NCBI RefSeq assembly: GCF_018069875.1
Contig: NZ_JAGQDF010000006.1
Coordinates: forward strand, 124,001 to 188,000
Direction of reading: 5' to 3'
DNA: 64,000 nt
Source of the DNA: Ideonella alba
GTDB taxonomy: Bacteria; Pseudomonadota; Gammaproteobacteria; Burkholderiales; Burkholderiaceae_C
Positions within the stretch are counted from its first letter, which is position 1, and each line of letters begins with the position of its first letter. The notes under the pieces were generated by a model. That model saw nothing but the letters and a program-made list of their open reading frames with translations. It was not told where the DNA came from and searched no databases. Positions 50,204-58,492 of this stretch are shown here, piece by piece. Made by a program: the position numbers and the translations under genes.

Positions 50204-50587
50204 TCAGGACTCCTCGTTCGTCGACGCCGTCTCGGGCGCCGGGTCGTCATGCACCCACAGGTCGACCACACGCAGTTCGGTGCCGCCGGTGGGCTGGATC
50301 TGGTGGCCGCCGCAGCGCGGACAGGCATCGGCCCGGCTGCGGATGGCCACGCTCTGGGCGCAGGGCAGGCACCAGGCGGTGCCGGGCGGCTCGTCGATGA
50401 CGATCTCCGCCCCCGCCAGCACGGTGCCGGGCCGCAGGGCATCGAGGCCGAAGCGCAGCGCACGCACCTCGACACCGGACAGCGCACCGGCCTCCAGCTG
50501 CAGGCGCGACACGCGCGCGAAGCCCTCGCGCTGGGCCGCGTCCTCGACCAGCCGCAACACCCCCCCCGCCAGGCTCAGCTCATGCAT
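50204..50587 (-). CDS. hypA: hydrogenase nickel metallochaperone HypA
   Basis: A 127-residue protein starting [18 protein letters not shown]; His2 is the nickel ligand. The zinc site is CLPC and CPRC (about residues 73-92). It cooperates with HypB in nickel insertion. Its start overlaps the end of hoxV by 13 bases and it ends two bases before hypB. The acidic tail beyond the zinc domain is slightly longer than usual. Confidence 0.95.
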   Translation of the reverse strand: MHELSLAGGVLRLVEDAAQREGFARVSRLQLEAGALSGVEVRALRFGLDALRPGTVLAGAEIVIDEPPGTAWCLPCAQSVAIRSRADACPRCGGHQIQPTGGTELRVVDLWVHDDPAPETASTNEES

Positions 50588-51708
50588 CGCTTGTCCTCGT
50601 CCGGGCTGCTTGCCCTGGGTCGATTGTGAGGGCCCATGGGCGGCTGGACCTCGAAAGCCACGCAGGGATCGAAGGCGACCGCCAGGCGGGCGGCCGAGCG
50701 CGCATCGGCCGGGTCGAGCTGCGCCAGCGCGCAGGCGAGGTTTCCCTGGGGGTGGACGTTCCATTCGGTGGGTGCCAGCACGCGTGCGTCGACCACCCGC
50801 GGGCCGTCGGCACCCGGCTCGAGCTGCACCCGGTGGACCAGCAGACCGCGGGCCATCTCCACCCAGGCCAGGCCCTCGTGCGGGCCCAGGGTCAGGGCGC
50901 CCATCGACAGCATGGCCTCGCCCTGCGGGCCGGCCAGGCGCAGGGTCTCGACCAGGCGGGCCACCAGGCGGTCACCGGCGCTGGCCGCTGGCAGCGGTGC
51001 GCCCAGGCGCGACCACGGCCCGGTGTCCGGCACCGCGCCCTGCCAGTGCGGCCGCATCGCGAAGCCGGGCTCGCGCATCAGCGTGGCCAGGCGCGGCAGC
51101 GTGGTCGCGGCATCGGCCAGCAGGTCGAGCGCCGGGCCGGGCGTGGCCAGTTGCCGGGCCGGGCGCTGGCTGTCGAGCAGCCGCGCCAGCGGCGTGCGGC
51201 CCTGCGCGGCCCAGTGCCAGGCCCAGCCCACCGGGTCGCTCTGGCTGTCCAGCAGCACCTCGGCCAGCGGGCGGCCCAGGGCCTGGGTGGCCAGCCAGCC
51301 CGGCAGCTCGGCCAGGCGCTCCTCCAGCGGGGCGGTCTCGCGCCAGAGCGGGCAGCCGCGCAGCACCAGCGCGGCCGCCTGCTCCTGCGGCGCATCCGGC
51401 AGCCAGCGCGGCCAGTCACCGTACAGGCGCAGCAGCTGGTCCTTCAGCGTGGCCGCGCGGTGGGCGCGGCGGGTGGCGACGTCGGGCACCGGGGCCTGGC
51501 CGGCAGCGGCCTGCACCGCCGCCTGCGCGGCCCAGCGGTGGGCGTGGCCGCACAGGCTGAACAGCGCACCCACCAGCGCCGGCAGATCGGCGGCCAGGCG
51601 TCCCGCAGCCAGGGCCGGCAGCCAGTCGCGGCGGGAGCTGTCCAGCGCCGGCTGGCGCCCGGGCAACAGGCGCAGCCGGCCGACCAGGTCCACGGCCGAG
51701 CCGATCAC
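50575..51708 (-). CDS. hoxV: hydrogenase assembly scaffold HoxV/HupK
   Basis: A 377-residue protein distantly related to hydrogenase large subunits. The first metal motif is reduced to LCGHAHR and the second to AFDPCVAFEV, so it keeps only part of the active-site ligands. HoxV is thought to hold the Fe(CN)2CO group during assembly of HoxG under air. Start is GTG, overlapping the hoxT stop (GTGA). ARVLAPTEWNVHPQGNLA resembles the corresponding large-subunit segment. Confidence 0.92.
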   Translation of the reverse strand: MIGSAVDLVGRLRLLPGRQPALDSSRRDWLPALAAGRLAADLPALVGALFSLCGHAHRWAAQAAVQAAAGQAPVPDVATRRAHRAATLKDQLLRLYGDWPRWLPDAPQEQAAALVLRGCPLWRETAPLEERLAELPGWLATQALGRPLAEVLLDSQSDPVGWAWHWAAQGRTPLARLLDSQRPARQLATPGPALDLLADAATTLPRLATLMREPGFAMRPHWQGAVPDTGPWSRLGAPLPAASAGDRLVARLVETLRLAGPQGEAMLSMGALTLGPHEGLAWVEMARGLLVHRVQLEPGADGPRVVDARVLAPTEWNVHPQGNLACALAQLDPADARSAARLAVAFDPCVAFEVQPPMGPHNRPRASSPDEDKRCMS

Positions 51709-52226
51709 CGCGCCACCCCGGCCGATCGGCCCATCAGGAAGCCCCGGCGTGAGGGCGCGGCCGGCGTGGGCAGCGGCGCGGTCGGGGCCGGTGTGGGTCG
51801 GTGCAACTGGTGCAGCACCTCCAGCGCCGCCGCCACGGCCGCGGCCTGGTCGACGAACTCGCCCATGGGCGAGAACAGCGACGCGGATTCGAACACCCCC
51901 AGCCCGGGCTCGACACCGCCCAGCATGTCCAGCGGCTGCTGGCCGATGCGGCGCGACACCCGCAACCCCACCCCTGCCCAGCCACTGGCCAGACCCGCCA
52001 GCGCATCCAGCGGACGCAGCGGCAGCCGCACCAGGTTCATGAACCAGGGCGTCAGCAGGATGCCGGTCAGCACCGCGGGCTCGGCCGCCAGCGGTGCCAC
52101 GCCAATGGCCTGCACGCGCAGACCCGGGTGCAGGAAGGGCAGACCGGCCATGCGCTCGCGCTCGATGGCGGCGAAGCGCTGCTCCAGCGCCTGCACCCGA
52201 TCGGCGACCGCCTGCGCCTGGCTCAC
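51705..52226 (-). CDS. hoxT: hydrogenase accessory protein HoxT/HupJ
   Basis: A 173-residue protein from a GTG start overlapping the hoxR stop. It has RVQAIGVAPLAAEPAVLTGI and ILLTPWFMNLVRLPLRP, the HupJ signature, then a Pro/Ala-rich tail with SRRGFLMG. HupJ/HoxT is needed for full hydrogenase activity in air; mechanism unknown. Position between hoxR and hoxV is as in Cupriavidus. Confidence 0.9.
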   Translation of the reverse strand: MSQAQAVADRVQALEQRFAAIERERMAGLPFLHPGLRVQAIGVAPLAAEPAVLTGILLTPWFMNLVRLPLRPLDALAGLASGWAGVGLRVSRRIGQQPLDMLGGVEPGLGVFESASLFSPMGEFVDQAAAVAAALEVLHQLHRPTPAPTAPLPTPAAPSRRGFLMGRSAGVAR

Positions 52227-52456
52227 GCCGTGTCTCCCAGCACCATGAACTGCTCGCGGTCCCCGTCGCACTGCGGGCAGCGCCAGTGCGCCGGCAGTTC
52301 GGTGAAGGGCGTGCCCGGCGGCACCTGCCACTGCGCGTCGCCCTCGGCGGGGTCGTAGACCCACCAGCAGATCTTGCACTCCAGGCGCGCCTGGGCCGGC
52401 AGACGGCTGGCGTCGCCCAGGTAGCTGCCTTCGAAGCGGATGTCGGGCAGGCTCAC
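52223..52456 (-). CDS. hoxR: rubredoxin-like HoxR/HupI
   Basis: A 77-residue rubredoxin with the iron ligands in CKICWWVYDPAEGD and CPQCDGDREQF. HoxR-type rubredoxins support correct formation of the special proximal cluster in oxygen-tolerant hydrogenases. Start is a GTG overlapping the hoxQ stop; an in-frame Met seven codons upstream lies inside hoxQ. Confidence 0.94.
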   Translation of the reverse strand: MSLPDIRFEGSYLGDASRLPAQARLECKICWWVYDPAEGDAQWQVPPGTPFTELPAHWRCPQCDGDREQFMVLGDTA

Positions 52457-53340
52457 GCGCCGGCTCCGTCCACCCACTCCAGCACCTCGGCCAGGCGCTC
52501 GACCGAGTCCTGCAGGTCCTCGGGCGCGGCACAGGCCACCTCGGGGATGGCGCAGACCTCGACCGAGTTCAGGATCACCGTGTCCTGCGAGTTGTAGTAC
52601 ACGACGCGCCAGGTATTGGGCACGCAGGCATTGGTGATGCGGCAGTTGCCGTAGCCACGCGACAGGATCAGCACGCGGCCGGTGCCGATCTGCGCGTCCA
52701 TCAGGCCGATGTCCAGCGCGGACAGCGGCAGCAGGCTGAGGTTGACCACCTCGGCCGGCCGACCGGCGCGCCAGTGCTGGCGGTGCTCGGCCAGTTCGAC
52801 CAGCACCGCCTGGGCGTTCGAGGCCTCGGCCGGCAGCGGCATGGCCGCCGGCGCCAGGCGCGCATCCTCGCGTGCCGCGCTGATCAGCAGCGCGGGGATC
52901 GGGCCGGCCTCGACATGGTCGATCAGCGTGCCGTCGCCACGGTCGCCAATGACGCGCCAGACGCCGGCGAACACCGACTCCTGCACCTGCAGCACGCCCG
53001 GGCGTGACAGATCGCCCGGCGCCGCCAGCACCTGGGCGCTGACCTCGCCCTCGCCCAGCACCTGGTGGATCAGCGCCAGGTCGTCGGCCGACAGGCCCTG
53101 CAGCGACACCGGTGCCGCGGCCTCGCCGGCGGCGGCCTGGCGCAGCGCGGCCAGCACCGCGTGCAGGGCCTGGCGCGCGCCGTCGTGGCCGGCCAGTTCC
53201 TCCGGCTCGGGCAGGCTTGGCGGCTGGTAGGTGTCCATGCCGCGCGGCATGCTCAGGTACTCCAGGCCATCGTCGACCGGCAGGCCGCCCGGGGTCTGGG
53301 CAATCACGGGAATCGGAAAGGGACGGGAGGTGGTGTTCAT
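52453..53340 (-). CDS. hoxQ: hydrogenase small-subunit chaperone HoxQ/HupH
   Basis: A 295-residue cytoplasmic protein with the HupH domain in its C-terminal half: LLPLSALDIGLMDAQIGTG, ILSRGYGNCRITNACVPNTW and VVYYNSQDTVILNSVEV. With HoxO it protects the HoxK precursor and its signal peptide before twin-arginine export. I chose the ATG at 53340, which has GGAG upstream; a TTG seven codons earlier overlaps the hoxO stop. Confidence 0.93.
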   Translation of the reverse strand: MNTTSRPFPIPVIAQTPGGLPVDDGLEYLSMPRGMDTYQPPSLPEPEELAGHDGARQALHAVLAALRQAAAGEAAAPVSLQGLSADDLALIHQVLGEGEVSAQVLAAPGDLSRPGVLQVQESVFAGVWRVIGDRGDGTLIDHVEAGPIPALLISAAREDARLAPAAMPLPAEASNAQAVLVELAEHRQHWRAGRPAEVVNLSLLPLSALDIGLMDAQIGTGRVLILSRGYGNCRITNACVPNTWRVVYYNSQDTVILNSVEVCAIPEVACAAPEDLQDSVERLAEVLEWVDGAGA

Positions 53341-53357
53341 CGCGGTGGGGCTCCGGT

Positions 53358-53816
53358 TCAATGGCAGGCGGACGCGGACTGGGCGCCCATGAGCGGGATC
53401 GGCGGACGGCTGGCCGGGGTGTCCAGCAGCGTGGCCACGCGGGCCAGGTAGTCGGTCCAGTCCATCATCCCGGACAGCGTGCCCACGTACTGCCCGTCAC
53501 GCACGAAGACCAGCGAGGGCCAGCGCTGCGAGCCCCAGCGGCGCGCGACGGCGTCCTCGTCGCCGCGGCGCACCACCCCCACGCCGAAGCGGCCGGGAAA
53601 GGCGCGCTGCAGCTCGGGCAGCACCACCGCCACGTCCAGGCACTCGGGGAAACGCACCGGGTCACCGGTGAAGAACAGCACCTGGTCGCCGGGGCGGGCG
53701 ACGAAGTCGTCGTGGCTGGCGCCATCGACCCAGGCGCAGCCGGGCAGCGTGGCCAGGCGGCGCACCAGCGGCGCCTCGCGCTCATCCAGGTCGTCGGGCA
53801 TCAGGGTCTCGCTCAT
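53358..53816 (-). CDS. hoxO: hydrogenase small-subunit chaperone HoxO/HupG
   Basis: A 152-residue thioredoxin-like protein of the HyaE/HupG family with QVLFFTGDPVRFPECLDVAV and RWPSLVFVRDGQYVGTLSG. It lacks the CxxC redox centre of real thioredoxins. Together with HoxQ it binds the Tat signal of HoxK. The gene lies 11 bases after hoxL. Confidence 0.93.
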   Translation of the reverse strand: MSETLMPDDLDEREAPLVRRLATLPGCAWVDGASHDDFVARPGDQVLFFTGDPVRFPECLDVAVVLPELQRAFPGRFGVGVVRRGDEDAVARRWGSQRWPSLVFVRDGQYVGTLSGMMDWTDYLARVATLLDTPASRPPIPLMGAQSASACH

Positions 53817-53827
53817 GCTTCTCTCCT

Positions 53828-54136
53828 TCAGACGGCGCCGGTCAGGGCGCGCAGTTGTTCGTCACTCATCGCCGAGGGCAGCGCGAACGCCGCGTCGCCA
53901 TCGGCCTGGGCGCCGCCCATGGCCAGGGCGACCAGGTCCAGCGTCGCGTCCACCTCGGCGGCGCGCTCGGCGCTGATGCGCTCGCGCGCGCCGTCGATGA
54001 ACACCAGCACCCAGTCGCCCACCGCCAGGCCGTCGAGCAGCGCGGTGTCGACGGTCCTGGTCTCGCCGCGGCCCCGCACCTGGGCCTGGCGCGGCGGCTG
54101 CAGCGCCATCACCTGCATCGGGATGCCCATGCACAT
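53828..54136 (-). CDS. hoxL: HypC-like chaperone HoxL/HupF
   Basis: A 102-residue HypC paralogue starting MCMGIPMQVMALQP, with Cys2 as the probable iron-centre ligand and the VGDWVLVFIDGARERIS signature. It is dedicated to aerobic assembly of HoxG, complementing HypC. A C-terminal extension with SDEQLRALTG follows the HypC fold. It starts two bases after hoxM. Confidence 0.94.
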   Translation of the reverse strand: MCMGIPMQVMALQPPRQAQVRGRGETRTVDTALLDGLAVGDWVLVFIDGARERISAERAAEVDATLDLVALAMGGAQADGDAAFALPSAMSDEQLRALTGAV

Positions 54137-54138
54137 GC

Positions 54139-54822
54139 TCAGGCCCTCTCAGGTGCGGTCATGATGAAGCGCTCGTCGCCGACGCGGCAGGCGCTGTCGG
54201 CGCTGGGGCGGCCCGACTCATAGGCGGCCAGCGACAGCGTGGGCACGCTGACCGATTCGGACTCGGCCGGCGGTGCCTCGCGCGGCTGCGGATCGGCCCC
54301 CCAGGCGCGCAGCCGGGCCACCGCCAGGTCCACGGCCTGCTCCAGCGCCGCCTTGACCACCGGCCGCAGGCTGCCGCCGTAGTCCTCGAGCTGCTCGGGC
54401 TGGCAGCCGATCAGCAGCACCTCGGCGGGGTAGCGCTCGGTCAGCTGGGCCAGCATCAGCACCTCCTGGAAGCCGGTCTGGTGCAGGCTCATCTTCTTGG
54501 CGCCCAGGAAGCGCGGCACCTCCTCGTTCTCGACCTGGTGCAGCGTGCCGGGCGCCAGGCCGTAGTCGATCGCGTCGAGGATCAGCAGCTTCGCCGCCTC
54601 CTGCACATGCTGGATCAGGTACAGGCCCTGGGTGCCGCCGTCGACCAGACGCACGTTCGGCGCGAACCGGTAGCGCGCGTCCAGCGCCTCGACACAGCGC
54701 ACGCCGAAGCCCTCGTCGGCCCACAGCACATTGCCGATGCCCAGCACGACGATGGTCTCGTCGTTGTCACCAGCCGCGTTACACCCCGGTTCAGGCGTGC
54801 GGGAAGTTGTCAGGTCGTTCAT
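54139..54822 (-). CDS. hoxM: hydrogenase maturation endopeptidase HoxM/HupD
   Basis: A 227-residue protease that removes the C-terminal peptide of HoxG after nickel insertion. The nickel-sensing acidic residues and His are in GIGNVLWADEGFGVRCVEAL, ILDAIDYGLAPG and KMSLHQTGFQEVL. The N-terminus has about 20 extra residues, and the C-terminus has a longer tail than most homologues. It starts 14 bases after the HigA-like gene. Confidence 0.94.
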   Translation of the reverse strand: MNDLTTSRTPEPGCNAAGDNDETIVVLGIGNVLWADEGFGVRCVEALDARYRFAPNVRLVDGGTQGLYLIQHVQEAAKLLILDAIDYGLAPGTLHQVENEEVPRFLGAKKMSLHQTGFQEVLMLAQLTERYPAEVLLIGCQPEQLEDYGGSLRPVVKAALEQAVDLAVARLRAWGADPQPREAPPAESESVSVPTLSLAAYESGRPSADSACRVGDERFIMTAPERA

Positions 54823-54836
54823 CGTCGTTCAGGGGG

Positions 54837-55121
54837 TCAGTGCGCCGCGTCGGCCGCGGCGGGGGCGCGCATCGCGCGCCAGGCCTGGTAGCAGTCCCAG
54901 TGGGCCTGCATCTCGAGCCAGAAGGTGGCGCTGGTGCCGAAGGCGATGGCACAGCGCAGCGCGGTGTCGGGCGACATCGCGCGGTGGCCCATGACCAGCT
55001 CGTTGACGCGCCGGCGCGACACGCCCAGCAGCAGCGCGGCGCGGGTCTGGTTGATGCCCAGCGGCAGCAGGTACTGCTTCTCGAGGAAGCGCCCCGGGTG
55101 CGTCGGCGCGCGCGTCGGCAC
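54837..55121 (-). CDS. orphan HigA-like XRE-family DNA-binding protein in the hydrogenase operon
   Basis: About 94 residues from a GTG. HPGRFLEKQYLLPLGINQTR followed by AALLLGVSRRRVNELVMG and FGTSATFWLEMQAHWD is the HigA/VapI antitoxin pattern with a full helix-turn-helix. No HigB toxin gene is adjacent. An in-frame ATG at 55247 would give 136 residues, the extra part being translated from a dispersed repeat; I prefer the shorter form because it equals normal HigA length. It lies between hoxZ and hoxM in the same direction, so it is expected to be co-expressed. Confidence 0.75.
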   Translation of the reverse strand: MPTRAPTHPGRFLEKQYLLPLGINQTRAALLLGVSRRRVNELVMGHRAMSPDTALRCAIAFGTSATFWLEMQAHWDCYQAWRAMRAPAAADAAH

Positions 55122-55246
55122 GCCCTTGGGGGGCGTGCGCGGATGAGCGGCCACCGGCTCGGGGCGGCGCGCAAGGTTCGGCGCAGGGCCGCCCCAAGCC
55201 GAACGCTCCCCCTCGGGGGGGCGACGCGAAGCGTCTTGGGGGCCCA
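55119..55246. repeat. dispersed GC-rich repeat region, copy B
   Basis: A chain of hairpins: CACGCCC/GGGCGTG (55119-55137), GTTCGGC/GCCGAAC, CCCCCTCGGGGGGG (55208-55221) and GACGCGAAGCGTC. The core 55208-55242 matches copy A in hypD in layout. It fills the space between hoxZ and the HigA-like gene and might act as RNA structure separating upstream and downstream parts of the operon. Confidence 0.65.
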
Positions 55247-55249
55247 TAT

Positions 55250-55981
55250 TCACTTCTTGAAGGTGCGGTAGCCGGAGATCATCGTGCTGACGATGCTCTG
55301 GCGGCCCATGATGTCCTCGCGGATCGCGGCGTAGATGTGCAGCGTCACGAAGATCACCATGCCCCACATGCCGAAGTGGTGCCAGGTGTGCACGTCCTGG
55401 CTCTGGCCCAGCAGCGGGATCACCCAGCCGAACAGGTGGTCGGCCCAGGACCCGGCCTGCAGGCCTTCGCCGTACATGGCGAAGCCGGTGAGGATCATGA
55501 ACAGCGAGAACAGGAAGTAGCCGAAGAACATCGCCAGGCGGGCCATCGGGTTGTGTCCGACATAGCGGCTGGGCTGCGGGATCAGGAAGGCATACCACTT
55601 GAGCATGGTGATGACCTCGCGCCAGTAGGCCGGCTGCGTCAGCGGCAGCGTGAACAGCTCGCGCGAGTGGTGGTTGCCCACCAGCGCCCAGTAGGCCCGC
55701 CCGATCAGCCCCACCGCCAGCACATAGCCGGCGGCGAAGTGGGCAAAGCGGATGTAGCCCATCAGGTAGTTGGCGCTGGCCTCGCCGGGCTGCGTGGGCA
55801 GCGGCGAGCCGATGAAGTAGCCCGTGACGCACAGCACGGTGATCGCCAGCGCGTTGATCCAGTGCCACAGACGCACCGGCGCCTCGTAGACGTAGACCGA
55901 CTTGATGGTGGCGCCGTGCTCGATCGCGCCGGGGTCGATGCCGGTGGCATCGGCCAGCTTCTCTGCGGAGGTGGCATTCAT
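55250..55981 (-). CDS. hoxZ: hydrogenase cytochrome b subunit HoxZ/HupC
   Basis: A 243-residue di-haem membrane protein with four helices. Haem-ligating His residues are in PVRLWHWINALAI, FAHFAAGYVLAVGL and HTWHHFGMWGMVIFVTLHIY. It anchors HoxKG at the periplasmic side and passes electrons to the quinone pool. The conserved start region SVYVYEAPVRLWHW fits the family. It follows hupE by 28 bases. Confidence 0.95.
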   Translation of the reverse strand: MNATSAEKLADATGIDPGAIEHGATIKSVYVYEAPVRLWHWINALAITVLCVTGYFIGSPLPTQPGEASANYLMGYIRFAHFAAGYVLAVGLIGRAYWALVGNHHSRELFTLPLTQPAYWREVITMLKWYAFLIPQPSRYVGHNPMARLAMFFGYFLFSLFMILTGFAMYGEGLQAGSWADHLFGWVIPLLGQSQDVHTWHHFGMWGMVIFVTLHIYAAIREDIMGRQSIVSTMISGYRTFKK

Positions 55982-56009
55982 GCGGTGTCTCCTTGCAGCA
56001 GCGCGCGGC

Positions 56010-56576
56010 TCAGGCGCGGGCCAGCAGCAGCAGGCCGGCCAGGCCCAGCGAGGCCCCGGCCAGGCGCCAGGCCGCCGCGTGCAGACGACGCAGCACCTCG
56101 CCCAGGCCCAGACCGGCGGCGTGCAGCACGGCGGTGGTGGCGATGAAACCGGCGGCGTAGGTGGCGAACAGGCCGCCCGCGGGCAGCTCGGCGCCGTGGG
56201 CCAGGCCGTGCAGCGTGGCCGCCGCCGCGATCAGCGCCAGACCCGCCTGGCGCGGCAGGCGATCACCCGCCAGCAGCATCGCGCCGAACACCGCCACCGA
56301 CAGCGCGATGGCCCGCTCGGTCAGCGGCAGCGCCAGGCCGGCGGCGCCCAGCAGGGCGCCGGCCAGCAGGCCGCCCAGGAACACGCCCGGACCGGCCCAG
56401 CGGGCGCGGCCCGAGGCGGCGGCCGACCACACGCCCACCGCCAGCATCGCCAGCAGATGGTCGGCGCCCAGCGGATGGGCCAGGCCCTCCATCAGGCTGT
56501 GGGTGCCGTGGCCGGTGTGGGCGGACGCGGCGGTCGCGGCAGCCAGCAGGGCCACCAGAGCAAGGATCTTCTTCAT
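56010..56576 (-). CDS. hupE: HupE/UreJ-family nickel permease
   Basis: A 188-residue membrane protein with a signal-like first helix ending SAHTGHGTH and about five more helices. The nickel-binding signature HPLGADHLLAMLAVG and LHGLAHGAELP are present. HupE facilitates nickel entry for hydrogenase. I chose ATG 56576 (MKKILALV) over an in-frame Met 14 codons earlier. Its site between hoxG and hoxZ differs from the Cupriavidus order, where hupE is absent. Confidence 0.93.
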   Translation of the reverse strand: MKKILALVALLAAATAASAHTGHGTHSLMEGLAHPLGADHLLAMLAVGVWSAAASGRARWAGPGVFLGGLLAGALLGAAGLALPLTERAIALSVAVFGAMLLAGDRLPRQAGLALIAAAATLHGLAHGAELPAGGLFATYAAGFIATTAVLHAAGLGLGEVLRRLHAAAWRLAGASLGLAGLLLLARA

Positions 56577-56596
56577 GGGTGTCTCCTGGGTGGGCA

Positions 56597-58453
56597 TCAG
56601 CGGACCTTGACGGTGCACAGCTCGCTGCCGTCGGGGCTCATCACGTGGGTGGAACAGGCCAGGCAGGGGTCGAAGCTGTGCAGGGTGCGCAGGATCTCGA
56701 CCGGCTGCTCGGGGTTGACCATCGGCGTGTTCATCAGCGAGGCCTCGAAGGCGCCGATCTGGCCCTTGTGGTCACGCGGCGAGCCGTTCCAGGTGGTGGG
56801 CACCACACACTGGTAGTTCTCGATCTTGCCGTCCTTGATCTTGATCCAGTGGCCCAGCATGCCGCGCGGCGCGGCCACCGTGCCCACGCCCTTGGCCTCC
56901 TTGGGCCAGGTGGCGGGATCCCACTTGTCGACGTTGGCGGTGGCGGTGTCGCCGGCCTTGATGTTGGCGACCAGCTGCTTGAAGTCGTCCATCATCATCT
57001 CGCCGGCGTACTGGCCTTCCAGGCAGCGCGCCAGCGTGCGACCGATGGTGCTGGGCAGCATCTGCTTGAGCGTGTACTGCGTCTCGGGCAGGCCCAGCGC
57101 CTTGGGGATGGTGCTGTTGATCATCTGGGCCGAGAACTCCAGCTGCTCCTTCGGCCGCTGGCACCACTTGTTGCCCTTCTTGGCGTGGGCATAGGCCAGG
57201 ATGTAGCGCGACAGCGGGCCCACCTCGACCGCATGGCCGCGCCAGCGCGGCGACTTGATCCACGAGTACTTGGCCGACTCGTCGATGTTCTCGATCGCGG
57301 TGCGCTTGCCCTTGGTGCCCGCGCCCAGCTGGAAGTTGGGCTCGGTGACGCCGTCCCAGGGGTGCAGGCCCTTGGTCTCGTCGGCGTACTTGTACCAGCT
57401 GTGCGAGACGAACTCCTGCACCTGCTCGGGGTCACGCGGGTCGATCGCGTGGATCTCGTCCCAGTTGCCGTTGAGGATCACGCCGCCGGGCAGCTGGTGG
57501 GTGCTGAAGTCATAGGGCACCTTCTCGTAGGTGCCGTAGTCGGCCACGTTGGTGGCCGACAGGCCGCCGCCATAGAGCCAGCCCGCCTGCTTGTAGAGGG
57601 TGCCGATGGCCAGCACGTCGGGCAGGTAGACGTTCTGGTTGAACTCGATCATCTCCTTGATGCGGGCCTCGACGAAGTTCAGCCGCTCCATGTTGATCGG
57701 CGCACCGGCGGCGCCGTTGCCGTCGATGTTGATCGCGCAGGGCACGCCGCCGACCAGGTAGTTCGGGTGCGGGTTCTTGCCACCGAAGATGGTGTGCACC
57801 TTGACCCATTCCTTCTGCAGGTCCAGCGCCTCCAGGTAGTGGGTCACGGCCATCAGGTTGGCCTCGGCCGGCAGCACATAGGCCTTGGAGCCCCAGTAGC
57901 CGTTCATGAAGGGGCCCAGCTGGCCCGATTCGACGAACTTCTTCAGCCGGTTCTGCACGTCGCGGAAGTAGCCCGGCGAGGACAGCGGGTGGCTGGGCGA
58001 GACCAGCTGCTGCAGCTCGGAGGTCTTCTTCGGGTCGGCCTTGAGGGCGCTGACCACGTCCACCCAGTCCAGCGCGTGCAGGTGGTAGAAGTGCACCGCA
58101 TGGTCATGGACCTGCAGCGTCTTGGCCATCATCTCGCGGATCAGGTGCGCGTTGAGCGGGATCTTGATGCCCAGCGCATCCTCCACCGCCCGCACGCTGG
58201 TCAGCGCATGGCAGCCGGTGCACACGCCGCAGATGCGCTCGACGAAGGCCCAGGCGTCGCGCGGATCGCGGCCCTTGAGGATGACCTCCAGCCCGCGCCA
58301 CATGGTGCCGGTGGAGACCGCGTTGCGGATGATGTTGTCCTTGTCGACGTTCACCTCGCAGCGCATGTGGCCTTCGATGCGGGTGACGGGGTCAACGACG
58401 ATGCGCTTGCCGCTGTTGTCGAGCTTGAAGCCCTGGGTTTCGATCACGCCCAT
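56597..58453 (-). CDS. hoxG: membrane-bound [NiFe] hydrogenase large subunit
   Basis: A 618-residue catalytic subunit. The proximal ligand motif [10 protein letters not shown] has Cys75 and Cys78; the distal motif DPCLACSTH has Cys597, Cys600 and His603. Fifteen residues after His603 ([15 protein letters not shown]) are the peptide cut off by HoxM. Length and cleavage position equal those of Cupriavidus HoxG. It oxidises H2 at the periplasmic face with HoxK. It follows hoxK by 39 bases. Confidence 0.97.
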   Translation of the reverse strand: MGVIETQGFKLDNSGKRIVVDPVTRIEGHMRCEVNVDKDNIIRNAVSTGTMWRGLEVILKGRDPRDAWAFVERICGVCTGCHALTSVRAVEDALGIKIPLNAHLIREMMAKTLQVHDHAVHFYHLHALDWVDVVSALKADPKKTSELQQLVSPSHPLSSPGYFRDVQNRLKKFVESGQLGPFMNGYWGSKAYVLPAEANLMAVTHYLEALDLQKEWVKVHTIFGGKNPHPNYLVGGVPCAINIDGNGAAGAPINMERLNFVEARIKEMIEFNQNVYLPDVLAIGTLYKQAGWLYGGGLSATNVADYGTYEKVPYDFSTHQLPGGVILNGNWDEIHAIDPRDPEQVQEFVSHSWYKYADETKGLHPWDGVTEPNFQLGAGTKGKRTAIENIDESAKYSWIKSPRWRGHAVEVGPLSRYILAYAHAKKGNKWCQRPKEQLEFSAQMINSTIPKALGLPETQYTLKQMLPSTIGRTLARCLEGQYAGEMMMDDFKQLVANIKAGDTATANVDKWDPATWPKEAKGVGTVAAPRGMLGHWIKIKDGKIENYQCVVPTTWNGSPRDHKGQIGAFEASLMNTPMVNPEQPVEILRTLHSFDPCLACSTHVMSPDGSELCTVKVR

Positions 58454-58492
58454 GGTTCGGATCCTTCGGTGTTCGGTTCAGGCCGCCGGCGC

